DNA of 64,000 nucleotides. Source: Bacteroidota bacterium. Lineage in GTDB: Bacteria; Bacteroidota; Bacteroidia; Chitinophagales; Chitinophagaceae. The translations under genes were made by a program, and so were the position numbers. This document shows, one piece after another, positions 1 to 8,032 of the stretch; position 1 is the first letter of the stretch, and the number at the start of each line of letters is the position of its first letter. The stretch lies in assembly GCA_018267575.1 (NCBI GenBank), contig JAFDYF010000077.1, positions 124,001 through 188,000 of the forward strand. The letters run 5' to 3'. Below the pieces are notes generated by a model. The model did not search any database. It had not been told where the DNA came from and saw nothing but the letters and a program-made list of their open reading frames with translations.

Positions 1-1
1 A

Positions 2-28
2 GTTGGCGTAGGCTTCGATATACAATAG
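2..28 (+). CDS. Possible last codons of an upstream gene
   Basis: Frame 2 at the left edge reads V-G-V-G-F-D-I-Q and then a TAG stop, five bases before the next ATG. The alternating hydrophobic ending with a late aromatic residue would suit the final strand of an outer-membrane barrel protein. Eight codons are far too few to name a family, and the reading could be chance. Confidence 0.2.
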   Translation, partial: VGVGFDIQ

Positions 29-33
29 ATTTC

Positions 34-684
34 ATGAAGAGCTTTATGCATAATCGGGGTGTGATAGTCACTTTCAGCGGTGTGGATGGCGCGGGTAAGT
101 CAACCATCCTGAACGAGGTAAAAGAGATGCTGGAAAAAAAGTATCGGAAAAAAGTAGTGGTAATCAGGCATCGCCCTTCCATGCTACCAATATTGAGTGC
201 ATGGAAATATGGCAAGGCAGCAGCCGAGCAAAAATGTGTAGACTCATTACCCAGACAAGGAAAAAACAAGAGCCTGCTTTCCTCTATATTCCGGTTTGGT
301 TATTACTACTCTGACTATCTTTTTGGGCAATTTGTAGTATATGCAAAATATATCCTTAGAGGCTATATTGTTTTGTACGACCGCTATTATTTTGATTTTA
401 TTGTGGATGGCAAGCGAAGCAATATTGCAATCAATAAGGGCTTTATCAAAAGCTTGTATAAGTTGGTATATAAACCGGAACTGAATGTGTTTTTATATGC
501 ACAACCCGAAGTAATCCTAAAAAGGAAGAAGGAATTATCGGCAGAAGATATTACAGAACTTACGGTGAACTATAAATATTTATTTAACCAGTTGGGCGAT
601 GTGCCTCAATATATCTGTATAGAGAATATTGATAAGAGCGAAACCATTAGTAAGATTGAACAGGCATTTATCCAACTCAACTAA
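34..684 (+). CDS. Thymidylate kinase-like P-loop protein in a polysaccharide cluster
   Basis: A 216-residue P-loop protein related to thymidylate kinases. The Walker A motif is GVDGAGKST near residues 17-25, and the DRYYFDF stretch near residue 116 matches the DR[YH] motif that binds the nucleotide base in that family. The genuine tmk enzyme is usually elsewhere; copies of this divergent type are common in capsule and exopolysaccharide clusters, and the four following genes are of that kind, so a role in polysaccharide synthesis is more likely than dTMP phosphorylation (inference). The frame is open to the window edge; a second in-frame ATG at 46 also precedes the P-loop, so the start is uncertain. 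It is 17 bp from the next gene, consistent with an operon. Confidence 0.75.
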   Translation: MKSFMHNRGVIVTFSGVDGAGKSTILNEVKEMLEKKYRKKVVVIRHRPSMLPILSAWKYGKAAAEQKCVDSLPRQGKNKSLLSSIFRFGYYYSDYLFGQFVVYAKYILRGYIVLYDRYYFDFIVDGKRSNIAINKGFIKSLYKLVYKPELNVFLYAQPEVILKRKKELSAEDITELTVNYKYLFNQLGDVPQYICIENIDKSETISKIEQAFIQLN

Positions 685-701
685 TCCATAAATCCAATTG
701 C

Positions 702-1925
702 ATGAAAACTATTTTAGCTTCTGTATACGCCATCAACCCTTTTAAAGGGTCCGAGGATGGTACTGGATGGAACCTGGTTCTACAGATTGCGCGTCATAAC
801 AAAGTGATTGCCGTTACGAGAAAAAACAATCAGCCACATATTGAAAAATATTTAAAAGAAAATCATGTGCCAGATGCTGCGAATATGCAGTTTGAATATT
901 ATGACCTTCCTTATTGGATGCGTTTTTGGAAACGTGGTAGCCGTGGCGCTCTGTTGTATTATTATATGTGGCAACTCGGTTTGCCTTCTTTTGTGCGTAA
1001 GCGGAAACTGGAATTTGATATCACACATAACCTGAATTTTCATAACGACTGGACACCCTCATTTTTGTGGAAGTTTAAAAAACCATTTGTTTGGGGTCCC
1101 GTTGGTCATCACCCACAGATACCCAAAGAGTTTATCCTGCCAGTGTATGGTAGAAAAAAGTGGATTGCAGATACACTCCGGTGGAAAGCAAAAAATATTT
1201 TCTGGTATGCCGATCCTTTTTTATCACAGACCAAGAACAAAGCGGTACGCATTATCGCCATCAATTCGGATGTGAACAAAAAATTGCAGGTATCAGATAG
1301 TAAGATGGTGTTGATGCCAGCGGTTGCCACCAACGATATGCGGGATAGAATGATGGTGGATGAGCATTTTCGGGTTATTTCAATCGGACGGTTTGTTGCA
1401 TTGAAAGGTTTTGATGTTACCATCAATGCTTTTGCCCGTTTCTTTCATAGTCTGCCCAATGATAAAATGGAGTTGGTCAAACTTATACTGGTTGGTACGG
1501 GGCCTGAGTTGCCTTATCTCAAAACACTGATTGTTCAATCGAAGATTGAAAATAATGTAGAGGTCATTGAATGGATACAACGGGATGCATTGAAGGATCT
1601 ATATGCGCAGTCGAAAGTTTTCTTCTTTCCATCGCATGAAGGGGCGGGAATGGTAGTCCCTGAAGCTTTGAGCTGCGGGCTTCCCGTGGTTTGCTTTGAC
1701 AATGCCGGTCCGGGCGAGTTTATCGATGAGCATAGTGGTGTAAAAATCCCCTATGAGAACTATGAGCAGGCAGTGGATCAGTTTTCAAAAGCTTTATCAA
1801 AATTGTTTAATGAGCCATCCTTCCTGAACCAATTATCAGCTGGGGCCAGAAAATGTTTTGAAGAAAGGTTTCAGTGGGATCGGAAAGGCGACCTGTTAAA
1901 AAATATTTACGAGGAAATTTCTTAA
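702..1925 (+). CDS. Glycosyltransferase, family 4 type (GT-B)
   Basis: A 407-residue GT-B glycosyltransferase of the group 1/GT4 kind, predicted cytoplasmic and transferring a sugar from a nucleotide donor to a growing lipid-linked glycan. The C-terminal half shows the family core: ISIGRFVALKGFDVTI near residue 227 starts the second Rossmann domain, and FFFPSHEGAGMVVPEALSCG near residue 310 contains the E-x7-E type donor site. The N-terminal SVYAINPFKGSEDGTGWN matches the acceptor domain of this group. The donor and acceptor cannot be told from sequence. It lies in the same operon as the genes on both sides, with only 11 bp to the next start. Confidence 0.88.
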   Translation: MKTILASVYAINPFKGSEDGTGWNLVLQIARHNKVIAVTRKNNQPHIEKYLKENHVPDAANMQFEYYDLPYWMRFWKRGSRGALLYYYMWQLGLPSFVRKRKLEFDITHNLNFHNDWTPSFLWKFKKPFVWGPVGHHPQIPKEFILPVYGRKKWIADTLRWKAKNIFWYADPFLSQTKNKAVRIIAINSDVNKKLQVSDSKMVLMPAVATNDMRDRMMVDEHFRVISIGRFVALKGFDVTINAFARFFHSLPNDKMELVKLILVGTGPELPYLKTLIVQSKIENNVEVIEWIQRDALKDLYAQSKVFFFPSHEGAGMVVPEALSCGLPVVCFDNAGPGEFIDEHSGVKIPYENYEQAVDQFSKALSKLFNEPSFLNQLSAGARKCFEERFQWDRKGDLLKNIYEEIS

Positions 1926-1936
1926 GTACCCAAATC

Positions 1937-3061
1937 ATGAAAAAGCCAAAGGTCATAGCGGTTCATTTGCTGAACGATTTCAGTGGTAGCCCCTTTGTGT
2001 TTGGTCAGGCATTAGAAGCATTACATAAGGATGGGTTTGAGGTGAATTTATTTACAGCCACCCCATCAGGCAAAGGTTTTTTGAATGGATTACCTGTAGT
2101 AATAAATCCCTTGGTTTATCGATGGAGCAAGCATAAATGGCTCACCTTGTTTTATTTCCTGATAAGCCAACTGACTGTTTTTTTAAAAGTACTTTTTATT
2201 TCTAGGAAAAACGATTTGGTCTATATCAATACCATGCTTCCTTTCGGAGCTGCCTTGGCTGGCAAGTTGAGAGGGAGCAAAGTGGTATATCATATACATG
2301 AAGTGTCTGTGAAGCCCGTGAGCTTAAGAAAAATTCTGCTTTTTATTGTCAAGCATACTGCAGCTCATTGTATTTATGTATCAGAATATGTAAGAAATGC
2401 TACTGCGTTGCAGGTGCCCGATACGGTTGTTTATAATGCCTTGCCAGAAGAATTTGTAAGGAAAGCGGCTTTAGACCAGCCTGCATCTACATCAGGGTTC
2501 ACAGCGCTGATGTTGTGTTCCTTAAAAATTTACAAGGGAGTTTTCGAGTTTTTGGAATGTGCGGAGATTTTGCCTCAGATACAATTTGAGTTGGTATTGA
2601 ATGCAAGCCAAACTGAAATCAACTCTTTTTTTGGAGAAAGGCTGATGCCTGACAACGTGAAAATTTATGCCGCACAATCTGATGTGCACCCATTTTATCA
2701 AAGAGCTTCCGTGCTGTTAAACCTTTCGTTGCCCGATAAATGGGTGGAGACCTTTGGGATGACCGTACTTGAAGCTATGTATTATGCTAAGCCCGTAATT
2801 GTTCCACCGATAGGAGGTGTGGTGGAACTGGTAGAGAATGGGGCTAACGGTTATTGTATTGATGCTACCAATCAAGATCTCATTTGTATGCGCATCCAAT
2901 CGTTAGCAGAAAACCATGATCTATATACGAAGATGAGTAAGGCGGCTTTTGAAAAAGCCAATCTATTCACGCAGTCAGAATTTAGTAGTGGTATATGCAG
3001 AGTTGCAAATAGTATAGTAAATGATAAGGGGAAAACGGATTTGGCGATGGTAGATTATTAA
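1937..3061 (+). CDS. Glycosyltransferase, family 4 type
   Basis: A 374-residue glycosyltransferase of the GT-B fold. I place the start at the ATG at 1937 (MKKPKVIAVHLL), because the longer reading from 1874 overlaps the previous gene by 52 bp and adds a tail that does not fit the family. The C-terminal domain carries WVETFGMTVLEAMYYAKPVIVPPIGG, the usual glycosyltransferase group 1 signature with the paired acidic residues. Residues around 70-90 are hydrophobic and may touch the inner face of the membrane. It is one of three successive glycosyltransferases, which suggests at least three sugar additions to one repeat unit (inference). Confidence 0.87.
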   Translation: MKKPKVIAVHLLNDFSGSPFVFGQALEALHKDGFEVNLFTATPSGKGFLNGLPVVINPLVYRWSKHKWLTLFYFLISQLTVFLKVLFISRKNDLVYINTMLPFGAALAGKLRGSKVVYHIHEVSVKPVSLRKILLFIVKHTAAHCIYVSEYVRNATALQVPDTVVYNALPEEFVRKAALDQPASTSGFTALMLCSLKIYKGVFEFLECAEILPQIQFELVLNASQTEINSFFGERLMPDNVKIYAAQSDVHPFYQRASVLLNLSLPDKWVETFGMTVLEAMYYAKPVIVPPIGGVVELVENGANGYCIDATNQDLICMRIQSLAENHDLYTKMSKAAFEKANLFTQSEFSSGICRVANSIVNDKGKTDLAMVDY

Positions 3062-3077
3062 AAAGAAATTCAATTTT

Positions 3078-4289
3078 ATGAAGAAGCAAAAAATTGCAAT
3101 CATAGGTACGGTAGGTATACCTGCCAAATATGGTGGGTTCGAAACCCTTGCGGAACATTTGGCAAGGCATATGAGCGATAGCTATCAGTTATATGTGTAT
3201 TGCACTACAAAAAAATACCCGAAGCAAGATCGACAGAAGGAATATTTTGGCGCCAAACTCATCTATCTGCCCTTTGATGCCAACGGTATTTGGAGTATTA
3301 TTTACGATTGTTTTTCTATCCTGCACGCATTGTTCTATGCAGATGTTCTGATGGTGTTAGGCGTATCCGGTGGTCTGATACTTCCTTTTGTCCGCAGGTT
3401 CACCAATAAAAAAATCATTGTTTCCATCGATGGTATCGAATGGAAGCGCAATAAATGGAGCCGGGCTGCCAAATGTTATTTGTGGTGGGCCGAAAAAACG
3501 GCCGTCAAATATTCCCATGCCGATATCGCGGACAATGAGTCTATCCAGGATTATACGGCCTATCGTTACAAAACTTTGAGCAATATCATTGAATATGGCG
3601 CTGACCATACTTTGAAAATTAGCCCAACGGCGGAGTATCGAAAAATGTATTCTTTCCTTGAAAAGCCATATGCATTCAAAGTTTGTCGAATTGAGCCGGA
3701 AAACAATATTCATATGGTATTGGAAGCATTCAGCCGAATTGATAATATGCCCCTCGTGATGATTGGTAATTGGAACAATAGTGAATATGGCAAACAACTC
3801 CGCAAGCAATATGGTAGCAATGCGAATGTGATGCTGCTCGATCCTATTTACGATCAAGGTAAGTTGGATCTGATACGTAGTAATGCCTCGCTTTATGTTC
3901 ATGGGCACAGCGCAGGTGGCACCAATCCTTCGTTGGTAGAAGCAATGTATCTAGGTCTGCCAATTATGGCTTTCAAGGTTTCGTACAATATTACAACTAC
4001 TGAAAACAGTGCTTGGTATTTTTCCACGTCTGAGGATATTCAAAAGATTTGGGCTCGCCTTCAGCCCGAAGATTTAAAGGCAAATGCAAAACGAATGAAA
4101 GCGATTGCAGATCGACGCTACACCTGGAAAATTATTGCAGACAAATATATGTTCCTGGTGCAGCGAGTATTGGCAACCAAAGAAAAAATCGATGTATTGC
4201 CCGAGACCAGCAATTTGCATATCCAGGAATTGATGAAGATGGAAATGGGGCATCTGGCATATCATTCATATTTCTACGAAAAAAGATAA
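3078..4289 (+). CDS. Glycosyltransferase with DUF1972 N-terminal domain (rhamnosyltransferase-like)
   Basis: A 403-residue glycosyltransferase. The N-terminal IGTVGIPAKYGGFETLAEHLARH is the signature of the DUF1972 domain, which in characterised relatives precedes a GT4 catalytic domain and often belongs to rhamnosyl- or mannosyl-type transferases. The C-terminal half has YVHGHSAGGTNPSLVEAMYLGLPI, the donor-binding region. The substrate cannot be deduced here. It is 16 bp downstream of the previous transferase and 3 bp upstream of the initiating phosphotransferase gene, so it clearly belongs to the operon. Confidence 0.87.
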   Translation: MKKQKIAIIGTVGIPAKYGGFETLAEHLARHMSDSYQLYVYCTTKKYPKQDRQKEYFGAKLIYLPFDANGIWSIIYDCFSILHALFYADVLMVLGVSGGLILPFVRRFTNKKIIVSIDGIEWKRNKWSRAAKCYLWWAEKTAVKYSHADIADNESIQDYTAYRYKTLSNIIEYGADHTLKISPTAEYRKMYSFLEKPYAFKVCRIEPENNIHMVLEAFSRIDNMPLVMIGNWNNSEYGKQLRKQYGSNANVMLLDPIYDQGKLDLIRSNASLYVHGHSAGGTNPSLVEAMYLGLPIMAFKVSYNITTTENSAWYFSTSEDIQKIWARLQPEDLKANAKRMKAIADRRYTWKIIADKYMFLVQRVLATKEKIDVLPETSNLHIQELMKMEMGHLAYHSYFYEKR

Positions 4290-4292
4290 ATC

Positions 4293-5387
4293 ATGAACAA
4301 GTTATTATTAGAACTGGTCATTACGTTGGTCACTTCATCCTTGATGTGTATGCTCCTGATTCCGCTGATTATTCAGGCAAGCTTTAAATTTAATTTGGTG
4401 GATAAGCCAGATGAACGAAAAGTGCATGTAAAGCCAATACCTCGTTTGGGCGGGGTTGGTATTTTTATCAGTACGCTACTGGGGATTGTAGTAAGTGGCG
4501 TTGGATTACAAGCCATTGTTCAATGGCCCGTTTTTTTCTCCTCCATGGCTATCCTTTTTTTGATTGGTATCTGGGACGATCTAAAAAATATAAGTGCAAG
4601 ACTTCGGTTTGTGCTACAAATATGTTGTGCATTGGCATTATCTGCGGCTGGCATTCGCCTTACATCGCTCTATGGGATTTTTGGTGTGCATGAACTCAAT
4701 GATTTTTCACAATATGCGGTCTCGGTACTTATCATGGTAGGGGTCACCAACTCTTTTAACCTCATTGATGGCATTGATGGGTTGGCGGGTGGACTTGCTT
4801 TGATCAGTATGATTGTACTGGGGCTGATTGCTTTTCGACTCGGATTGTACCCGCTGATGATGGTATTCGCTGCCTTTATTGGTAGCCTGATTGGTTTTTT
4901 AAAAAACAATATTAGTCCAGCAAAAATTTTTATGGGCGATGGAGGTTCATTGGTGTTAGGTTATCTATTGAGCGCTTCGGGGATATTGTTGATTGAGAAG
5001 GCACATATTGGTCATCAATTGATAACCCCTGAACAAACGGCTGTTGTGATAACCGCCATCCTGATCATACCGGTATTTGATACGATTCGGGTGTTTGCTT
5101 CTAGGATCCGTAGGGGCTTTTCACCCTTCGAGGCCGACAAAACACATATCCATCACCTGTTTTTGGTGGCAGGCCTCAACCATCGGAAAACCACTTTGAT
5201 ATTATGCTCTTTCGAAGTGGTATTGATACTGTTGGCTACCATACTGCCACATGCCGCAAGTATATCTATAGCCATCCTGATAATGGTATTTCTGTTTCAC
5301 ATCATCACTATCGTATTACGCATTAATCAAGGGGTGGAAGAATGGTTAAAGATTGTTAAGAAAATGGAGATGGGTGATATTGGGTAA
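4293..5387 (+). CDS. Undecaprenyl-phosphate N-acetylhexosamine-1-phosphate transferase (WecA/TagO/MraY family)
   Basis: A 364-residue polytopic membrane enzyme that should transfer a sugar-1-phosphate from a UDP-sugar to undecaprenyl phosphate, starting assembly of a surface glycan. Family motifs are all visible: DKPDERKVHVKPIPRLGG near residue 36, WDDLKNISARLRF near residue 93, NSFNLIDGIDGLAGG near residue 153, FMGDGGSLVLGYLL near residue 214 and the histidine motif THIHHLFL near residue 285. About ten hydrophobic segments are present. The combination points to the WecA/TagO branch rather than MraY. It is the last gene of the polysaccharide operon; the 150 bp after it hold no obvious T-rich terminator. 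Confidence 0.9.
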   Translation: MNKLLLELVITLVTSSLMCMLLIPLIIQASFKFNLVDKPDERKVHVKPIPRLGGVGIFISTLLGIVVSGVGLQAIVQWPVFFSSMAILFLIGIWDDLKNISARLRFVLQICCALALSAAGIRLTSLYGIFGVHELNDFSQYAVSVLIMVGVTNSFNLIDGIDGLAGGLALISMIVLGLIAFRLGLYPLMMVFAAFIGSLIGFLKNNISPAKIFMGDGGSLVLGYLLSASGILLIEKAHIGHQLITPEQTAVVITAILIIPVFDTIRVFASRIRRGFSPFEADKTHIHHLFLVAGLNHRKTTLILCSFEVVLILLATILPHAASISIAILIMVFLFHIITIVLRINQGVEEWLKIVKKMEMGDIG

Positions 5388-5485
5388 TGAGTTAAAATTT
5401 TTAAATAGACAAAGTGTGATTATAAATTCACGTTTAAACAAATAAAAAAGTATTCCTTATTACTTAAAATAATTTTTAAACCAGG

Positions 5486-5503
5486 TTTTGCTCAATAGCA
5501 AAA
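5486..5503 (+). promoter_or_regulatory. Perfect 7-bp inverted repeat upstream of the sensory operon
   Basis: TTTTGCT, a CAAT loop and AGCAAAA form a perfect dyad in the 150-bp gap between the WecA-like gene and the response regulator. No run of T follows, so it is not a clear terminator; an operator for the downstream operon is possible. No convincing -24/-12 promoter was seen nearby. Confidence 0.35.
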
Positions 5504-5537
5504 TTTAGCAAGAGGGCCGGTTTCCCGGATAAATTTT

Positions 5538-6887
5538 ATGAATGCATATAATATTTACATAGTTGAAGATGATCCTTGGTACGGAGAGATATTAAGCTAT
5601 CATCTTAGCTTGAACCCGGATTTTAAAATCACGAGGTTTCAAACGGCAAAAGATTTTCTTGGCAAACTGCACCAGCAGCCAGATTTGATTACAATTGATT
5701 TTTCCTTGCCTGATATGAAAGGGGACAAATTGTTTGAGAAGATCAGGGAAGTAAACCCTACTGTGCCGGTCATTGTAATCAGTTCGCAAGAAAATATCAT
5801 GGTAGCAGTAAACCTGCTAAAGATGGGGGTGAGTGATTATTTTATTAAGGATGATGCCACCAAAGAGTTGCTTTGGAACAGCATTTTGCGAATCAAGGAA
5901 AACCAAAACCTTAAAAAGGAAGTGGAGAATTTGCGAGAGGAGCTTGGTCAAAAATATGCTTTTGAGAAAACGATTATAGGCCAAAGTCCATCGCTGAAAA
6001 AAATTTTTACGGTGATGGAGAAGGCAATCAAGACCAAAATCAACATATCAATAACCGGTGAAACTGGAACTGGGAAGGAGGTGGTTGCGAAAGCCATTCA
6101 TTATAACAGCGACAGAGCTAAAAAAAGCTTTGTCGCTGTGAATGTGGCTGCCATTCCCAAGGAGTTGACGGAAAGTGAATTATTTGGCCATGAAAGAGGA
6201 GCATTCACAGATGCGGCAGCACGTAAGATTGGAAAATTTGAAGAAGCGAACGGGGGCACTATTTTTTTGGATGAAATTGGAGAAATGGATCTGAGCATGC
6301 AAACTAAGTTGCTGCGGGTTTTGCAGGAGCGGGAATTGGTTAGAGTCGGTGGCAATGAAGTCGTGAAACTCGATATCCGACTGATTGTGGCTACCCATAA
6401 AAATCTGGCTTATGAAGTAAAGAACGGGAATTTCAGAGAGGATTTATACTTCCGGATAATGGGGTTGCCTATCCAATTGCCAGCTTTGCGTGAAAGGGGA
6501 AATGATATTCTCATATTGGCTAAGCATTTTGTTGATGATATAGCTAAGGAAAATAAAATGGGCACTATCCATTTTTCAAAAGATGCTAAGGACAAATTGC
6601 TGAGCTATCATTTCCCCGGTAATATTAGGGAACTCAAAGCGGTTGTGGAACTTGCTGCCATCATGTGCAACGATCATGTTATTGAAGCATCTGATATCAC
6701 ATTTACCTCATCTATCCACGATGATATGGTTATTAAAGAAACAAAAACACTGCGAAAGCATACCTGCGAAATCATTCAACACTATTTAAAGTTGAATGAC
6801 AGTGATGTGAAGCAAACGGCCACCATGCTCGATATTGGCGTGAGCACTATTTATAAAATGATTCAACAAAAAGAAATCGTTGCTTAA
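5538..6887 (+). CDS. Sigma-54-type response regulator (REC, AAA+, Fis-like HTH)
   Basis: A 449-residue NtrC-class regulator. Residues 1-125 are a receiver domain with acidic pocket E10-D11-D12 and the phospho-acceptor D54 in TIDFSLPDM. The AAA+ domain follows, with Walker A GETGTGKE near residue 174, the sigma-54 contact loop as GAFTDA, and Walker B GGTIFLDEIGEM. The last 50 residues form a Fis-like helix-turn-helix (VKQTATMLDIGVSTIYKMI). It should activate sigma-54 promoters when phosphorylated. The loop has D where the classical GAFTGA has its second G. The next gene starts 2 bp after the stop, and a hybrid kinase ends the operon, so that kinase is the probable phosphodonor (inference from linkage). 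Its targets may include the polysaccharide operon upstream. Confidence 0.92.
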   Translation: MNAYNIYIVEDDPWYGEILSYHLSLNPDFKITRFQTAKDFLGKLHQQPDLITIDFSLPDMKGDKLFEKIREVNPTVPVIVISSQENIMVAVNLLKMGVSDYFIKDDATKELLWNSILRIKENQNLKKEVENLREELGQKYAFEKTIIGQSPSLKKIFTVMEKAIKTKINISITGETGTGKEVVAKAIHYNSDRAKKSFVAVNVAAIPKELTESELFGHERGAFTDAAARKIGKFEEANGGTIFLDEIGEMDLSMQTKLLRVLQERELVRVGGNEVVKLDIRLIVATHKNLAYEVKNGNFREDLYFRIMGLPIQLPALRERGNDILILAKHFVDDIAKENKMGTIHFSKDAKDKLLSYHFPGNIRELKAVVELAAIMCNDHVIEASDITFTSSIHDDMVIKETKTLRKHTCEIIQHYLKLNDSDVKQTATMLDIGVSTIYKMIQQKEIVA

Positions 6888-6889
6888 TT

Positions 6890-8032
6890 ATGAAAACATC
6901 CATTTTTAAATTGTCGAACAACATTTGGAGCAAACATCCTCGTTCAGCAGATTTTGAAAGGGAGAAAGCCCAAGTGGTTCTTTGTTTTGGTTCAAAAGAG
7001 ATCATGAGGGAAAAGGATATTTATGAAAGAGTGCGACTGCAGTTCCCTTACTCGCAGATTGCCTTGTGCAGTACAGCGGGGGAAATTTTTCAGGATTTGG
7101 TGCTGGATGATGCTATGGTGGCAGCGGCTATCCATTTTGATAAAGTAGGAGTTCAGGCCGCATCGGTCAATATCAGCGATTTTAAAAATAGCTATGAAGC
7201 TGCTGCCGCATTGGTAAAGCAATTGCCGTCACTGGATCTTTCTTATATACTCGTGCTTTCCGATGGAAGCAAAGTAAATGGGAGTGATTTGGTGAAAGGC
7301 TTGAATGATGCAGCAGGAAATAAAACACTTATTACGGGAGGGCTTGCTGGTGATGGGGCCAATTTTGTTTCAACTTTGGTTGGTTTGAACAAGCAACCCG
7401 AAGAAGGAAATATCTTGGCAATCGGCTTTTACGGTGAAAATTTATTTGTGGCACATGGTTCGCAAGGTGGTTGGGATAGTTTTGGGCCAGAACGAGAAGT
7501 GAGCAAATCAGAGGGTAATATATTATTCGAGATAGATAATAAAAATGCGCTGCGCACTTATGAAAAATACTTGGGGCCCGATGCCGACAACCTGCCTGGA
7601 TCGGCTTTGCTCTTTCCGCTTTCGATGATGGTGTCGGGAAACAGTCATGCTATTACCAGAACCATTCTTTCTGTAGATCGACAAAGAAACAGTATGACTT
7701 TTGCTGGCGATATACCGGTTGGTGCCAAGGTTAGGTTTATGAAAGCGAATTTCGATAAACTTACTTCTGCAGCTTCTGGGGCAGCACAAAAAACAATCGA
7801 CAAGGAAAAGGCGACCCCAGGCTTTTCCTTATTGGTAAGTTGTGTGGGGCGGAAGTTAATCTTGGGTTCCAGAATTGATGAAGAGGTGGCGGCCGTAAAT
7901 GAAACGATTGGCGTCGAAACTCCCATAGCAGGTTTTTATTCCTATGGAGAAATTTCTCCTTTCAATGATGGGGGTAGTTGCCAATTACATAATCAAACTA
8001 TGACAATAACTACATTCTATGAACTTCCATAA
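6890..8032 (+). CDS. FIST domain sensory protein
   Basis: A 380-residue protein made of a FIST N domain (about residues 30-215) and a FIST C domain (about 220-370). Recognisable stretches are ALCSTAGEIF near residue 60, ITGGLAGDGANF near residue 150 and the C-terminal PIAGFYSYGEISP, which is typical for FIST C. FIST domains are known from signal transduction proteins and are thought to bind small ligands such as amino acids. No signal peptide or membrane segment is present, so it is cytoplasmic. It sits between the response regulator (2 bp gap) and the hybrid kinase (14 bp overlap), so it is probably the ligand-sensing accessory of that kinase (inference). Confidence 0.88.
   Translation: MKTSIFKLSNNIWSKHPRSADFEREKAQVVLCFGSKEIMREKDIYERVRLQFPYSQIALCSTAGEIFQDLVLDDAMVAAAIHFDKVGVQAASVNISDFKNSYEAAAALVKQLPSLDLSYILVLSDGSKVNGSDLVKGLNDAAGNKTLITGGLAGDGANFVSTLVGLNKQPEEGNILAIGFYGENLFVAHGSQGGWDSFGPEREVSKSEGNILFEIDNKNALRTYEKYLGPDADNLPGSALLFPLSMMVSGNSHAITRTILSVDRQRNSMTFAGDIPVGAKVRFMKANFDKLTSAASGAAQKTIDKEKATPGFSLLVSCVGRKLILGSRIDEEVAAVNETIGVETPIAGFYSYGEISPFNDGGSCQLHNQTMTITTFYELP

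Noticed and set aside
3357..3908. A 183-codon minus-strand frame opposite the DUF1972 glycosyltransferase
   Set aside because: Fully inside a well-supported gene on the other strand; no family resemblance.
5481..5530. A sigma-54 -24/-12 promoter before the response regulator gene
   Set aside because: No GG-N10-GC pair with acceptable flanks was found by eye.
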